Source: Urechis unicinctus (taxonomy: Eukaryota; Annelida; Polychaeta; Xenopneusta; Urechidae). From it: a DNA stretch of 64,000 bases. The notes below the pieces were generated by a model that was given only the letters and a program-made list of their open reading frames with translations, ran no database searches and was not told the DNA's origin. The DNA is taken from positions 42,050,109 to 42,114,108 of the forward strand of contig CM067343.1 of the NCBI GenBank assembly GCA_034190875.2, written 5' to 3'. Made by a program: the position numbers and the translations under genes. This document shows positions 1-14,315 of this stretch, piece by piece (positions within the stretch are counted from its first letter, which is position 1; every line of letters begins with the position of its first letter).

Positions 1-127
1 CTAAAACTACCTTAATGGGGTAGCCTGTGGCAATATATCAATCATGATATATATATATACATATATATATATTAATCATTGTTTAAGCAACAAAATATAT
101 ATATAACATATATATGCTAAACCGCCC

Positions 128-141
128 TGTGTGTGTGTGTG

Positions 142-199
<58 letters not shown>

Positions 200-208
200 T
201 GTGTGTGT
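128..208. repeat. (TG)n microsatellite
   Basis: About 40 TG dinucleotides with two interruptions (a CG near 147 and an AT near 193). It is preceded by short TA runs at 48-72. The long open frames across it on both strands are products of the repeat. Confidence 0.97.
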
Positions 209-211
209 CAT

Positions 212-1870
212 TTGCAACCTCGCACATTTCAAGGTAGCTAGAACGTGTTGTGTTGTACGTGAAATGAACTTGTTCATAGAATGTGGGATGATGGCAAAGT
301 CACAGCATTAAGATAGCGGTGCCTTTGGTGTGTTGGATTGGAAAATTCAACATCTTTAATCGTCCAATGTCACTCCCAACTTGCAATTAAAACCTTTAGA
401 ACAAGTATCATTGTTGAGCAGTTACGACAAGCATGAATGCATAATATTCAGGCAGATTATAAGGCTGCATAGTCGGTTTCTATCACTCAATGTAACTCGT
501 AAACACATTATTTAATTAGATTCAATGTGATATTACGACTATCGGGTTGCATATGCGGAATATTAGACGGGAAGCTTATAACGCTATGTGTCGGGGTTCA
601 AGACTGAATGGACTTTTTATTGTTTGCACACAATATACGCAAGCGCTACATGTAACATTTGGCAACTCATTCAACCAGCCCAGGCCTAGTATTTGTCGAC
701 TGTTCTCTCGCGCCATCACGGCTGCTTCGTTTGATAATAGGACAAACAATTCCATGACATGTTTCTTTCAAGCAAATGACTCGCATTGTATTTATATGAA
801 TATGACGATAAAGTTGTACACCAGATTATAATGACATTCCCACTTCTATATTAAGATGTAGTAGGACACATATATAATTATAATTAATGGTATATGTAGC
901 TCTTTAATCCGCAGGAACCTTGGAAATTATAATGACCCATGATATGACTAAGGAATTTTGTATCTACGGCCGTGTTCAAACGATCGAACAAATAGCGTGC
1001 GAATGATTACATTCAATAGTCTCTTATATTTGCCGATGTGCTATTTCAATAACTGATGATTAATTGCCCGAAGATGCATTTCACTGATACACCATGAGTG
1101 AGCCGTACTTGGATAGAATATAACCACCACTGGTTCGCCCATTTGGTTGGGTGCAAAACACAATAAAATAACATGTTGGTGACGCATTATGCACCACAAA
1201 CAGCTTTAGCAGCATTAGCGATTGAATTATTGCTATACATCATATAAGTGTGTTGTATCTCATTAATTGCTAGGCATGTGACGAGGAGCTAATAATGATG
1301 TATTTGGGTTGAATGCTTACAATATTGAATTATTACAGTGATCATTTCTATTTACGCATAGGTACAAATGAATTAATATGAATGCGACGGGGAGACATTT
1401 GATTAAAGAATCTTCATCTCATTGTTGCAATAATCAATATCAAACCGTCATCAGCTATCTAATGCATAATGCAATGAAAGAGCTCAGCGCAACTTAAAAT
1501 ACATAAGTGTCCAAATGTGGTGTATCTAGTGTCGTCATTCAACAATAGGATAATTGTCTTCTTGAATGAATGCATTTGTGCCAAATCTTCGCATTTCGTA
1601 TCATCCTACAACTCATAATCCTTATTTGCTTATTAATCACTGTTGAATATCCGTGAACATTTCTAGAAGTTTAATATTGTTGATGACATTGTGACTAAGA
1701 GACAGACATTTGTGAATATGTGCTAGTTTTTATACGGAATAAATGTACAACAAAATCTGTATAGTTTAATATCGGTGTTGTATTCAACAATCTATGCTGT
1801 CAACCATGGTAACATATTCAATTGGTGGGTTTGATAATGCTGATACACACCATTGATGCATGCACAGATG
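212..1870. other. Unassigned AT-rich sequence
   Basis: I see no conserved protein, RNA fold or repeat here. The longest open frame (547-831, plus strand, 94 codons) has no recognisable motif and is within chance length for this composition. Confidence 0.5.
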
Positions 1871-1879
1871 GAACACATA

Positions 1880-2365
1880 TAATGTTCGCGCGCCCATCGA
1901 ATGTATGCATGTACATGCAAGTGGAAGTATAGTTGACGCTTTCGTCAGCTACAGTATTAATGAAAATAGAATTTATTCATCAGTTGCATGAAAAGCTTTA
2001 ACCTCATCATTCATTCATTCACACAAGACAGTAATACGTATTCAGCAATTTTTGTATAGCTTTGAAATCGCGAGAATACAGGCAATCTAAGGTTTTTAGT
2101 CAGACAAGCAATCTTACAGCTGTAAATATTTATTCGCGGAATCAAAATGCAACAAGGTGTACGATTCTCCCATAGTGACAACTTCAGTTGAAGAAATCAA
2201 TTGTGGCGAACAATCATCATATTTGGTAACATATTCTAACAACAGCAATAAAAACACATTCGCAGAGAACACACACGTATATGCAGTCATCCAGACACAC
2301 ATTACATAACTTTAAAACACATTTACAATTTACATGGGAAATATCCCGTACAAATCGATTTTGCG
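1880..2365 (+). repeat. Diverged member of a family shared with 44.5-46.5 kb and the satellite B module
   Basis: Two stretches match other places in the window in the same order. The part at 1880-2060 (with ATGTTCGCGCGCCCATCG and then ACACAAGACAGTAATACG) resembles 44,465-44,640. The part at 2285-2365 (with CCGTACAAATCGATTTTGCG) resembles 46,430-46,515. The second half of the first part also resembles a stretch of about 80 bp in every B module of the satellite array. Identity by eye is roughly 70%, so these are old copies. No coding sense is evident. Confidence 0.5.
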
Positions 2366-2724
2366 CAATGACACTGTTCAGCAAAACTGGTTTTGAGTCT
2401 TCGTGATGCATGCAAGGAACAAACTCAACCCCATCAAAAATACGAACAAAATGTGCGTGCATCATTAAACATTATTTGCGGTTTTATAGCAGATACATCC
2501 AACACGAATAACTATGATAATCTAATGAAAGTGAAGAAGATATCGTTTGGACCTTAAAGTGCAAGTAACGTCTATTTTCGAATCCCTAATCAAAGTTGCT
2601 ATAGGTGTATTTCAGCCTGTGAAAGACGTTTCCGACAATATTTTCGTCCATAGATGTCGTTTTGTGGGGGTTTTTTTCAATATTTCCACCGATTTTTCGG
2701 ACCGTTTTGGCATATGCGCAAAAA

Positions 2725-2760
2725 AAAGCTATTGGCTCCTGAGTTTGTGACGTCATATGT
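2725..2760. promoter_or_regulatory. Promoter-like cluster: inverted CCAAT box and perfect CRE
   Basis: An inverted CCAAT box (ATTGG, 2731-2735) lies 13 bases before a perfect palindromic cAMP-response element TGACGTCA (2748-2755). The surroundings are more GC-rich than the neighbourhood. This pairing is common in metazoan proximal promoters. The P2X7-like relic starts about 780 bp downstream on the plus strand, so it could have been that gene's promoter. Chance occurrence or origin within a transposon is possible. Confidence 0.3.
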
Positions 2761-3534
2761 CACCGTCCAGCCGGATAGCGCAGTCATTTCTTCGTTTGTT
2801 TACATGGGAACTGTGGTAGGTGTGAGCATAATCGTATTATATACCGTCATCATGCACATCATATACCGCAATGAATCACATCATTTCATGTGGCATGGAG
2901 TACTTGTTCGCCTAGAATATATTAAATTGCGATAAACTTCTATTATGTGGTGTGAAAACGTCAACCAAAGGGTACCGAGCGATAATGCAGGCAGTATTGG
3001 AACACAGGTCTGCACCTCGATTTCAGGCCCGTTTAATGGTTATTAATGATCGATTCACCATTTGCCTGTCCAGTTACGGAGAATATCTTTTCTTGTGCTT
3101 TTATTTGATTTAATGGTAAAACGTTGTCGCAAATGAAAACTGATACTACATATTTCGTTTTTGCAATAATTGAATATAAATTATATTCTCCTTGACAACA
3201 GAAAGATATCAATTTTATTTTAAATATTGGCCCTGATTTTGGGAACCGAGACCTGTCAGGGATAAGCTGTTACAATTGAATATACCACTCCGGTGAATTG
3301 TACAGAGGGATTTCTGGCCAAGAATCCAAGTTAGGTGACATATGTTTATGACTGCATATATCATAGGCCTTTAAAGAGTTCAAGGCCTTACACTAGTTCT
3401 TTGAATTACCTGGGTACCAACCTCAATAATACATACTTTATCTTGTCCTTATTAGTTCTATATTTATTACTTACACCTAGTACAGCGCATAACTGCCATC
3501 ATACTTTGCTTTTATTATATGTCAAGGGAGCGAA

Positions 3535-4343
3535 ATGTCCTCATCTTCCTCATATACAGACAACTCCAGAAGCGATGAGCTGGATTACAGCAGTGAGTGT
3601 TCGTCTCACCAAGAAGAAGAACTAGGAGCCTAAGGGGGCATATAGCCATGCAGATTTGAACCTCCAACTAAGACAAGGCCTGCAAATTCTCCTCAAAAAG
3701 AAGAGGACTTGAGTCGACTGGGTAACAGCACTTGGTATTGGCACATTTCAGTCCAAACAATCTCCAACCAGTTGCAGATATTTTTCTCTTTATTTTACAG
3801 TTGTCCTTAAGTCTTGCTTCAAGTCATCTTCTCATTCATGTTTTATGTCAATTTTTTGTTTGCTGAAAAACTAGTTATTCATTGTAATTATGCTCTGTAC
3901 TAGGTGCTCATGTGGGCCAATGGTTACAGTAGCAGAGAGTAAATACTGCGAGAAAATTCCACAAGTTCTCGAGAAAGTAAAATCGATGGCGTGTCCTGTA
4001 TTGCAGAACATCCAGGATTTGTCTCAGGGTTCCTGTTTCCCTGGACACTAGAAATAGCATACAGTGCTGATATACAAGAAGGAACTTACTACTCAGCATG
4101 AGTGAGTATACATAAAAATGATCTGGTTCAGATGATAACTGATGAAAAATATTCATGTACTGAATGAAAAGTTGTAAAGATCTCTTTTTATTGCAGGTTA
4201 TTCCGATGCACTGCATATCGGCAGTTGGTACAATGGTGATGGGGGTATCTAGGCAGACATCATAGAGTGCCACTGCCAGCTTGTTTTACCCAAGGGTGAA
4301 TCGGTTTATGTTGGTTTCAAACTGCAAGCATTGAAATAATAAA
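3535..4343 (+). pseudogene. P2X7 cytoplasmic-domain-like protein, three-exon pseudogene
   Basis: Exon 1 (3535-3734) starts at an ATG and gives a Ser-rich, acidic leader, then PCRFEPPTKTRP, EEDLSRLGNSTW. A GT-AG intron (3735-3903) splits the Trp codon. Exon 2 (3904-4101) continues CSCGPMVTVAESKYCEKIPQ, then SCIAEHPGF and LEIAYSADIQ. A second intron (4102-4196, donor GTGAGT, acceptor TTGCAG) leads to exon 3: LFRCTAYRQLVQW, WGYLGRHHRVPLPACF, ESVYVGFKLQALK, stop 4337-4339. Order and Cys/Trp pattern fit the P2X7 ballast-like domain, which binds zinc and guanine nucleotide in the receptor and also occurs as short stand-alone proteins in many animals. Lesions: TAA 3631, TAG 3643, a frame change near 3990 restored near 4090, TGA 4237 and a frame change near 4295. 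Retained introns exclude a processed copy. The transmembrane P2X part is absent. The long antisense frame at 3908-4273 is a shadow. Confidence 0.82.
4338..4343 (+). promoter_or_regulatory. Poly(A) signal AATAAA of the P2X7-like relic
   Basis: AATAAA overlaps the stop codon (TAATAAAG) of the last exon and is followed about 15 bp later by T/G-rich sequence. Placement fits the 3' end of a compact gene with almost no 3' UTR. Confidence 0.5.
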
Positions 4344-4349
4344 GGGACA

Positions 4350-5020
4350 AAAAAAGTCATTATGTGTCTTATTCTGTTATTTACATTAATCTTTGCTCAA
4401 AAAATTAGAACCTATAGATGATACTACACGCTGATGACAACCAGCAACAAAATTCAGTTAAGGGCAGTCCACCTAATTTTTTATACCATATGCATAAAAT
4501 GTTACTGTATCCTGTATCTCATACAAAAGATGTTTTATCACTCAAATAACATTATGTTAACAGTCGTTTAATAATTTTTGCAGGATATTTTATCTGTCCT
4601 GTGTCATTGCACATCAATCATCATGATTAAATTTCGCGGGCACATTATACAAATAATGCTTATACAATTCTGCTCACAAATACCAATAATGTCCGGTTCG
4701 TATTCACTTGTCTGTGATAATAGAAATGGCAAACTATATACACCAGTCCAACATATATATTCAAAAAATTAATTCTCAGCAAGCCACAAAGAGGAAGCAT
4801 ATAGCAGTTTTTGAGTTTCACCACAGCTTAGCTTACCTTAGACCCATTTAACATTCAAATTAAGTCTTAAAGCCATACACATGCTGGATGATTTGAAAAT
4901 AAAAATGGTTAATATTGTTGTTTAACATAACTTTCAACATCAGAGGTCATATTGTGGCGGTTACCTCACCAATGATGTTAAAGATGATAGGCCGACAGCT
5001 GTGGTCTAGCAGGGTGGGTG
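4350..5020. other. Unassigned sequence after the P2X7-like relic
   Basis: No protein or repeat family recognised. The last 30 bases before the TA tract (near 4998-5018) hold a weak tRNA A-box-like string, TGGTCTAGCAGGG, with no matching B box. Confidence 0.4.
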
Positions 5021-5021
5021 T

Positions 5022-6545
<1,524 letters not shown>

Positions 6546-6548
6546 AGT

Positions 6549-6770
6549 AACGGCTGTATTGTATAAAATAAATTGCCGATTGAAACTATAATTGACACAT
6601 GACAAAACAGAAAAATGGGTTGACGTACAAAACTGAAGTTTATGAATTGTCTGTTAAATGGATAGAACGTGGCTTTCTGGGGAACAGAGAAGTGACCGGA
6701 ACTCCATCACACAGAGGTGGCTCGTCATACTCAGAGTAGGCGTTACGGTATGTCACATCTACACACACAT
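6549..6770 (+). repeat. Local duplication, copy 1
   Basis: It contains TAAAATAAATTGCCGATT, then a stretch with ACAGAGAAGTG, CCATCACA, TGGCTCGTCAT and TATGTCACATCT. The same succession of words recurs at 7212-7730, in the same orientation and spread over a longer distance. Confidence 0.6.
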
Positions 6771-7211
6771 AAACACCAAACATTAAAACGGCCAGTTGAG
6801 GTTGAATATAGTTGGCTAACTTTTGTGTGAATCTTAATCATTTCACTAAATTCTTTCTTGAACCTATGGCCAGGGGCATAGATAGTAATTGACCTTATCT
6901 TACGGACCCCCGTCCCCTCCTTTTCCTCGCCGTTAATCGGTGTCTAATTGTAGCCTGTGCACTGGTGGGTTATGAATTAAACTGGACACCGATGTGGCAG
7001 ATAAGGAAGTGCTATGTATTATCATCTTGCTAATAAGTATGTGAAATATATGAACAAAACACATGAATCTTTTCGATTTAATAAAACAGTCTGGATTTTT
7101 GAGTGTGAAGGTCAATTGCAACGCGTATAACGTGCACACTATCCACGATTCGATCAAGCGGTCAAACATCTTATCAATATATCTGATTAGAATGTCTGCA
7201 GGATCGAACGA
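6771..7211. other. Spacer between the two local duplicates
   Basis: It includes a pyrimidine-rich stretch near 6905-6930 and a motif-free minus-strand frame (6933-7217, 94 codons). Nothing recognised. Confidence 0.4.
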
Positions 7212-7517
7212 TGGCAACGTCTATGTTGTGTAAAATAAATTGCTGATTTGAAATATAATTGACGTAGAGACAAAACAAACATGATATAGTGATGTATATA
7301 ACGCTTGAAACAGAACGTCGAGCATGTCTCATAGTATATTATCACAGTATTTATTTTAAACCTAATGTTGTGATATGTATACTGTGATCGACCTTAATTG
7401 ATATTTTTTAATTTGCCAATAGTCTGTTTATCATTATTATAATAACATTTAACAGCTTAATGTATAAACGCGTTAGAGATGTCTAGGATAAGGATAGAGC
7501 ATTTTATAAATGTATGT

Positions 7518-7604
<87 letters not shown>

Positions 7605-7735
7605 GACTGATAAATGGGTAGAAGGTGACTCTCTGCAGGACAGAGAAGTGGCAGTAATGCCATCACATCGATATGGCTCATCATGATCCGACTATGCGTT
7701 ACTTTCTGTATGTCACATCTTTCCTGGTTCGATAA
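7212..7735 (+). repeat. Local duplication, copy 2, split by a TA microsatellite
   Basis: Copy 2 of the 6549-6770 segment. Its left part (7212-7300) and right part (7613-7730) flank about 310 bp of extra sequence that includes the TA tract at 7521-7600. Words shared with copy 1 are TAAAATAAATTGC, ACAGAGAAGTGGC, GCCATCACATCG and TATGTCACATCT. Confidence 0.6.
7521..7600. repeat. (TA)n microsatellite
   Basis: About 40 uninterrupted TA units within the second copy of the local duplication. Confidence 0.97.
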
Positions 7736-10440
7736 GCCCGAAGTTAAATACGGCCAATGGTGTTTCCGCCGAAAGTATTGTAAACACTCCTTTTAATAAT
7801 GTAGGATACACTGCCTGCTGTATAGGCACGAACACGTTTGTGTTACACGACCATCCTGCTCACAAACACTAATAAGCTGTAAAGTGAGGAACATATGGAT
7901 CAACCTGAGAAGTCTTTTAACGCAGCTCGAATTATATTAAGGCTACTTACAACCATTAAGGGGACCAAAGGAACTTCATCGTCTACTCAGCAACATAATT
8001 TCATGGTTGATTGAATTATCACACTGTAGTATTGCTATATTAATGAGGTTGGGAATCCAAACTCTTCATATCATTATCCCATACATGGCAAACAAAGTTG
8101 CTTGATCGGTGAAATATATTCGGCTCGCATTGGCTTGAATTTTAATAATTTCTTAATTAATAAGTGAAAATATACCGCGCTGACGTGCACCGCTTGACGC
8201 ATTTGTGTTATTAACTGTATGTAGTATATTGGCAGCTATTTTAAATCTGTCTTTAAGAGATTGGCGATTTGAATCAATTTGGATGGGACTTTAGTTGAAT
8301 TTTACTGGTAATGTTAACTTACAAGATCCTATCGATTTATCATGTACATTTGCATTATACACTCACTAACACATTAATGGTGATAGTTTACTTGCTTAAA
8401 ATGCTTGGCTGTGCAAAGTGTATCCGTTGCGTAATTGAAACAGAGGGAAGTTTTGTGAATATTGACTGATGACCCTGACTAGCAGGACCAATGTTTGGCA
8501 CATTGTTATTCAGTTAAGCCCAAACAGAACAGTGAGACAGGAACGTACAGACATACAGCTCAACAATCTAGCCATCTAGAGCTGCGACTGAACCTCCACA
8601 CCAGCTGCCGTGGATAATATGTGGATAATTACCTGATGGCGCAATAGTGCTGCAACAACGTAGATGGTTTATTTGTCCATAGTTGTCACACCTACAACAC
8701 TAATTGGGTGATGGCATCAATTGAAGGGTTTCGTTAACAATAAACAGCTACTGCGGTCCATATAGTCATTGGTAGTGTAACGTCTTTGTGGATATTTCGA
8801 TGACACTAAATCTCAACGATTAACAATTATCGATGATACTGTCTGCATCATTTGGTAAAGAATTTCACACACAGAACACCTATATAAGCTTAATTCGATC
8901 TAATTATTCAATTTACCCCTCTCTACTAATGCTGATAAGATTGAGTTAAATGGGGAATTCAAGAAGCAGCACCATCAAACCGCAGTTTCATTTGGCACCA
9001 CATGAGGCATCATTCGGACAACAATCGTGTTTTTGTGGGAGCTAATGATCATACACAAACAATAAGGAATCGTTTATAGTGATAACCGTTGCGAATAAAT
9101 ATGTCATATTACTTCATTATTAGAATCTTTTAATTGATTTACTATTTAATCAACATTCCATAATGACAAAAAGCCTCCTTCAATATACATACAGCATACA
9201 AAAACTTAATTGTAAAAACAATATCGCATGGTACTCATTGATAAGTGTCGAGCTGCTACATTGCAAATAGAACATTGTTGCAATATAGAAGAATATTCGG
9301 TATTGTCGTTTCACAAAATTCACAATTGCTAAATACTAGCATGGTATGAAGACTGTGGTTGAACGCTTGTGGTGCAGCACGTAGCGCGGTAGTGTGTGAC
9401 TCCTTACATTTAGGTGGGATATTGTTACCGATCACATTAAAGGATTGGTTATCCATATGTCTACTCCTCGGACATAAACAGTGTATATTTGTCGAGTATC
9501 ATTCTCAAAAGATCCGCACTGGGAGGGAATATATGTATATATTATTAATGTACCAGGCAAAACAAAGCCGTTGATAATGACATCAAACAACTTTTGTTAA
9601 GAGTGCTCGCATATATATGCAGATTACATCATTGTAAATATACGTTCTTCTGTCAAGTAAGCCATAAATGATAAAGGAAAAAGATTTTACTCAACATGTA
9701 GAGTAAGCATTACAATATACGAAGTGTTTTGCACATAACAAAACACAATCATCATGTAACATAAGCCATAAAGCTCATAAACGAACCACGAGGCCGAGAC
9801 CTATGAAGAGCAAAACAAGATTGTACGAATTATTCTAGTTGCTAGCGTGCTGTATATAGGGTAAGTACCGGAATAAGCAGTACAATCGCAACGAGGATAT
9901 TTATACGGATAATATATTAGTTTTACTGTCGCCCATAAAATGCAATATATACGTCCCGCCAGTCCACGATGCTAGTTCAAGTTGCCTCCACAAAGCTTCT
10001 GCAGCTGCCTCCTAAGTTTTATTTTCCACAATTTCCATCTATTGTTAGGGCGTTATCCAAGCTTACGATCCAGATGCATCAGCAATGAGCAAATCACGCG
10101 AGTTACAAAGAGATGATAGATATAAATGGAAGCTTCCCGTGACAACTTTACCATACCCGTAGATTATCTTTTCACCACCACATGGCATCGCCATTTGCAT
10201 TCATGGACATGTAGGAGGAAATAAATCTGTCTGTATGGTTCCACACATTTCATGTGACTCGCTGGTTTGTGCCTTTGCATTCCATCAGTCAATGGAGAAA
10301 CATAACCCTGTAATGAAATTAAACTTCACTGACGATGTAGACATTAAAGAGAAGGGCAGGAAAGCAATAACTTGCATGGACGGTCAGTGTCGTGTTTATT
10401 TATAATCAAACTTTGAAACGTTATTGCTGATCGCCAGTTT
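7736..10440. other. Unassigned AT-rich sequence
   Basis: No conserved protein, RNA or repeat recognised in 2.7 kb. The open frames near 9256-9574 overlap on opposite strands, are 66-71 codons long and lack motifs. Confidence 0.45.
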
Positions 10441-10464
10441 TAAATGGTTAAAACGTCTAACTGT

Positions 10465-10870
10465 GAATTGTGCGTGACATACCGATCACAATTGTTGCCG
10501 ATCGCTTTGAACCCTGTTCAAGACATCCTTATTGGCTGTTGAGTATGTGACTTTACGGAAACAAACAATTGTAAGACGTCCATGATGAATACTCCTATTG
10601 TGCCAAGTTTTTTATTTAACAAATAGGATAATCGATTGTAGATTTGATCGTACGATAACATAAAGGATGACAAACAGTTGTTCTTTGTGTGCACGTTCAC
10701 CATTGACGGCTATTCATCCTGCCATTTACCATATGCTATGCTTCAACTGCCAAAAAAATACAACAACATGCAACGACATCATTAATGGCTGTTGAGAATG
10801 TGACTCTCCTAATGAATTCTCCTGTTTTGCCTTATTTCGTATATATTCATTTCGCATAATCGCGGTGGAA
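10465..10870 (+). repeat. Diverged tandem pair, about 250-bp period
   Basis: GACATCCTTATTGGCTGTTG and GTATGTGACT near 10,522-10,552 recur as GACATCATTAATGGCTGTTG and GAATGTGACT near 10,776-10,804. In both places an ATGAAT-CTCCT-TT-TGCC string follows, then ATAATCG. Two old copies of one unit lie just before the segmental duplication. Confidence 0.45.
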
Positions 10871-13011
10871 ACAGCTCAATCGCTTGCTCAAAAGTAAGCA
10901 GCAAAATTGCACGCATGGTCCAACGCATATCGTGCTTAAGTTATATTACTTTAACCAACATTAACCACCAAATTGCATTCCATGATAAGATTGATACGCT
11001 TTGATTCGATATTATTGTTAGCATTAATTGACGCTGATTAAACAGGCCGTGGTCTATACTTGAAAATGTTGTACTCTAGCGTGCATATTACTAACATTGG
11101 TGTTTCACTGTTCGTGAGCCTCTCATATTTGTTTTCATCTTCAGCTGTATAGGGCGACAATGTTATCGCTAACCCATGTGCATTTTACATCACTTTTTTT
11201 GTCTACCGCCCTTTGTTGAGACATACACTCTCCAAATTAACATTTTAGCAATTTTGTCTAAAATGCCAAGCGTGTTATATATTGTACCATCCGCTGTCTT
11301 TATCACGAGAAGTACTACGCGATGAATCACTCTAGCCAGCCATATTGAAAGTGTGAACACAATGCAGTAGTTATGGCTAGTGACCCTTCTGAGGGCGATG
11401 TTAATATGACGTATAGGGATCTTACAGATGTAACGATTGGTCATATCTCACATTTCCCACCACAGCAAATCACGCGCTACGTTTTAAGTGCAACAGTATC
11501 GTTCCATCTTGATTAAATGTTTCCCCGATGACCGCATATCATTTTCTATGGTGTGTGATTAATATGGATTTATACACTGTTTATGGTGGTACGAGGTAAT
11601 TTTATCCCACTGCTGGACAGTTGCGGTTGTGATTAATCAAATAGATAGCAATTAGTTGATGCCGCCAACAGTCGACGCGTGATAGAAAATCAAATAGTTT
11701 GAATAATCACTGTCGGCCTGTGACAATCTAGGTGAAATTTACGCCAGATGCAATCATCTTCTATGTTTCATGGTAACGATGATAATGCATAATGAACGAT
11801 CAATTCACGTTCTCACGCTGCTAGCGCTTGTGGTCCATTGCACATTAGAAGATGTCAAGGGAGAAAGGGTGTTTTAAAAATTCTGGCACAAAATGTATTT
11901 TATATAACGTTCGGGTTCACCATTGAAGGGTGATGAAAAGAGGAAAAAATATAGTCTGCTTACAATGAAGGACCTAATCAAATATTGAACAGGGATTGTG
12001 TTATATCACATTTATTACGTATTGGCCATGTTAGCCCTACAGTATGAAACTAACCAACAGAATCATAGCTGTTGCATATTGTTTTTTCTATGGCGCTATC
12101 ATTATCCCAGCCTGGCCATAATTTCGTATCGGTGGCACTGTGTATATATTTATTCGATAAGGTCGGTGGGCCAAGTCCTCGTGATTGCGTCAGTATTTTC
12201 CGGCAGCTTAGCTGCTGTTTACTTATGTTCAATATTGGTTTAACTACAAATCACATCAGATCTATTCGATTCTAGTTAGTTCTGTGCTTTTGTGTTGTTC
12301 TTCATACTGACAATAAATCTATTAGCTCAATATCTGCTACCTGCTCTGGTGTAGCACCAATTGGCACCATATATCTCGATTTTGATGTCTGTATTGTTGA
12401 TATATTGGACAGATTGTACAGCCAAAGGTACATAATAAACCTCGCGACCGAGGTCTAGGTGATGGATCATAACCACCTTCATTGCATTATTGCATTTTAA
12501 CTTGATCATGAACGCATGCATTTCATTTGCCTCTAGTTACTTTTGTAATAGATTATGGGAACATATGTAACGCTGCGTTAAGTAATTGTTCGACTATGGT
12601 TTCAAATGTAATGAGCGCACTAGTAGATTCGTGTTCAATCTATAGACAGGCCATTATCACAAACACGTCTTTAGCTCTTGGGTAGTGGCAACACCGACAC
12701 ATATCCATTTCGTTAAGTGGACACATCTCTAAATAACTCTCGGGCCATTTTTGCCGCTGTAGCTTTTGGTAACATTCTACCGAAAGAAAATGGAAAGCAT
12801 CTCCATCATTATGTCATTTCAAAGAGATATTTATGAGGGGTACCTAGATCACTTTCTTAACGGCAATATTGATATCCTCGGCTATTCCTTTTAGTGAACA
12901 ATGTTGGACAGATCCTTCGCAGCTTCCATTATTCAGCGATTTTTTCCATCTGATATGATTCAACATCTATTCTCTTCTTTTCTTCTGATAAAGCACGCTT
13001 CTCAATTCGTA

Positions 13012-13314
13012 TCATATGTTTTGTCCATTTACGAAGTGTCGCCGTGCAGCTTCCATGACAATCATCAGATACAAATCCTCAACATCTTTTTTCATTTTCA
13101 CTTCTAGTTCGTCCTGATAAGTTTTACTTTTGGTACGGACATCATAAGCATTTGTTGTGATTCTGCTATTAAACAAAATAGTATAATTGGATCCTTTGTC
13201 AGTTTTCGATTTTGTCTTTCTGCTTTCCGATTTTCGTACACTTAGAAATTGATCACATTCATTCTTTATGATTTTGGCTACAGCTTTTTCGTTTATCGAA
13301 GGGTGTACGTACAT
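13012..13314 (-). CDS. Unidentified 100-codon frame conserved between duplicates
   Basis: I do not recognise this protein. It is Lys- and Glu-rich: MYVHPSINEKAVAKII, then VRKSESRKTKSKTDKGSN, LFNSRITTNAYDV and TKSKTYQDELEVKMKKDVED. Copy B (52,470-52,916, minus) reads in the same frame with many identical residues, but one AAG (Lys) is TAG there and a one-base shift follows the KKDVED segment. The composition is unlike that of chance frames nearby, so it may be an exon or a remnant of a mobile-element protein. With only two copies, both in a recent duplication, conservation alone does not prove coding. Confidence 0.3.
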   Translation of the reverse strand: MYVHPSINEKAVAKIIKNECDQFLSVRKSESRKTKSKTDKGSNYTILFNSRITTNAYDVRTKSKTYQDELEVKMKKDVEDLYLMIVMEAARRHFVNGQNI

Positions 13315-14315
13315 ACTCTACTTCTGCTTTATAAATCTCACATGCGGGGAATGCTAGAAGTATTTTGTGAAACAGATACATAAAAGTATATTCCGAAGGA
13401 ATTATATATAACTGATCTTGCCAATCTTTATAATTATTCCTGTATCATTACTGCTGAATGCAACTGAGCCTAACATCATTATAAGTCTTGCATTGTATGG
13501 CCGATAAATCCTGCTAACAAAGCACTAGGCACCAATCTCGCGAACAATGTCTGAAGGTGATGGTTTTGCTGCCCTTTGTACTTTACGGCTGCATCGCCGC
13601 TAACATTAATTTCAATGATGGTACCTGATCGTAGCATGAAACCTATGGAATAAAACCGATTAATGCATGTCATTACTAGTTAGTAATTTATGTGGTGTCA
13701 ATACCTACTCCGTTTGATTGTTTTCGAAAGAAATATATGCATCGCAAAATGACACCGTGCCACAGTCAAACGTCATGACAAAAACTATGTCATGCTTCTG
13801 CTTCAATAATGCGTCGCTGGGTCGACAACCACACTGGAACGACCGAATAGCTTGTTGAGAATATGTCTATAACAATAAACGGCTTTGTTTAGAGCACTTA
13901 CAGCATTGTTTATGTCATCTATAGAGAGCTCGAATATCATACCTCATCGCCTGTTGAAAAGATGTTATTCATTGCTGTTTTTGTATTTAAATATGAAGTT
14001 ACACTGTAAGGAAAGAAAACAATGATGCATGGTAACCATAAATAATGCGCACAGGCCAATAATACTGCAACTATTTCTGACGTATTGTGCTTAAACTCGT
14101 CATGCAGCGTACATTGCATGAGATGATATCGCACCTCTTTTCTTTGATAATGTCCGAGTCAGGACGATGGGACTGGAAAAAATCGATCGACTTAGGGAGG
14201 TGGTCGGGTTACAGAATATCCATCCGATATTTTACTCGTGGAGAAAAAAAACAACCGAAAAAGAGATGTTTTCACAATACAATGTAGGTTTTTGTTTATT
14301 TGGAAAATCAGATAT

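Noticed and set aside
3908..4273. 121-codon minus-strand frame
   Set aside because: Antisense shadow of exons 2 and 3 of the P2X7-like relic, whose plus-strand motifs and splice sites are clear.
4998..5018. A-box-like TGGTCTAGCAGGG before the TA tract
   Set aside because: No B box or tRNA fold; the following sequence is microsatellite.
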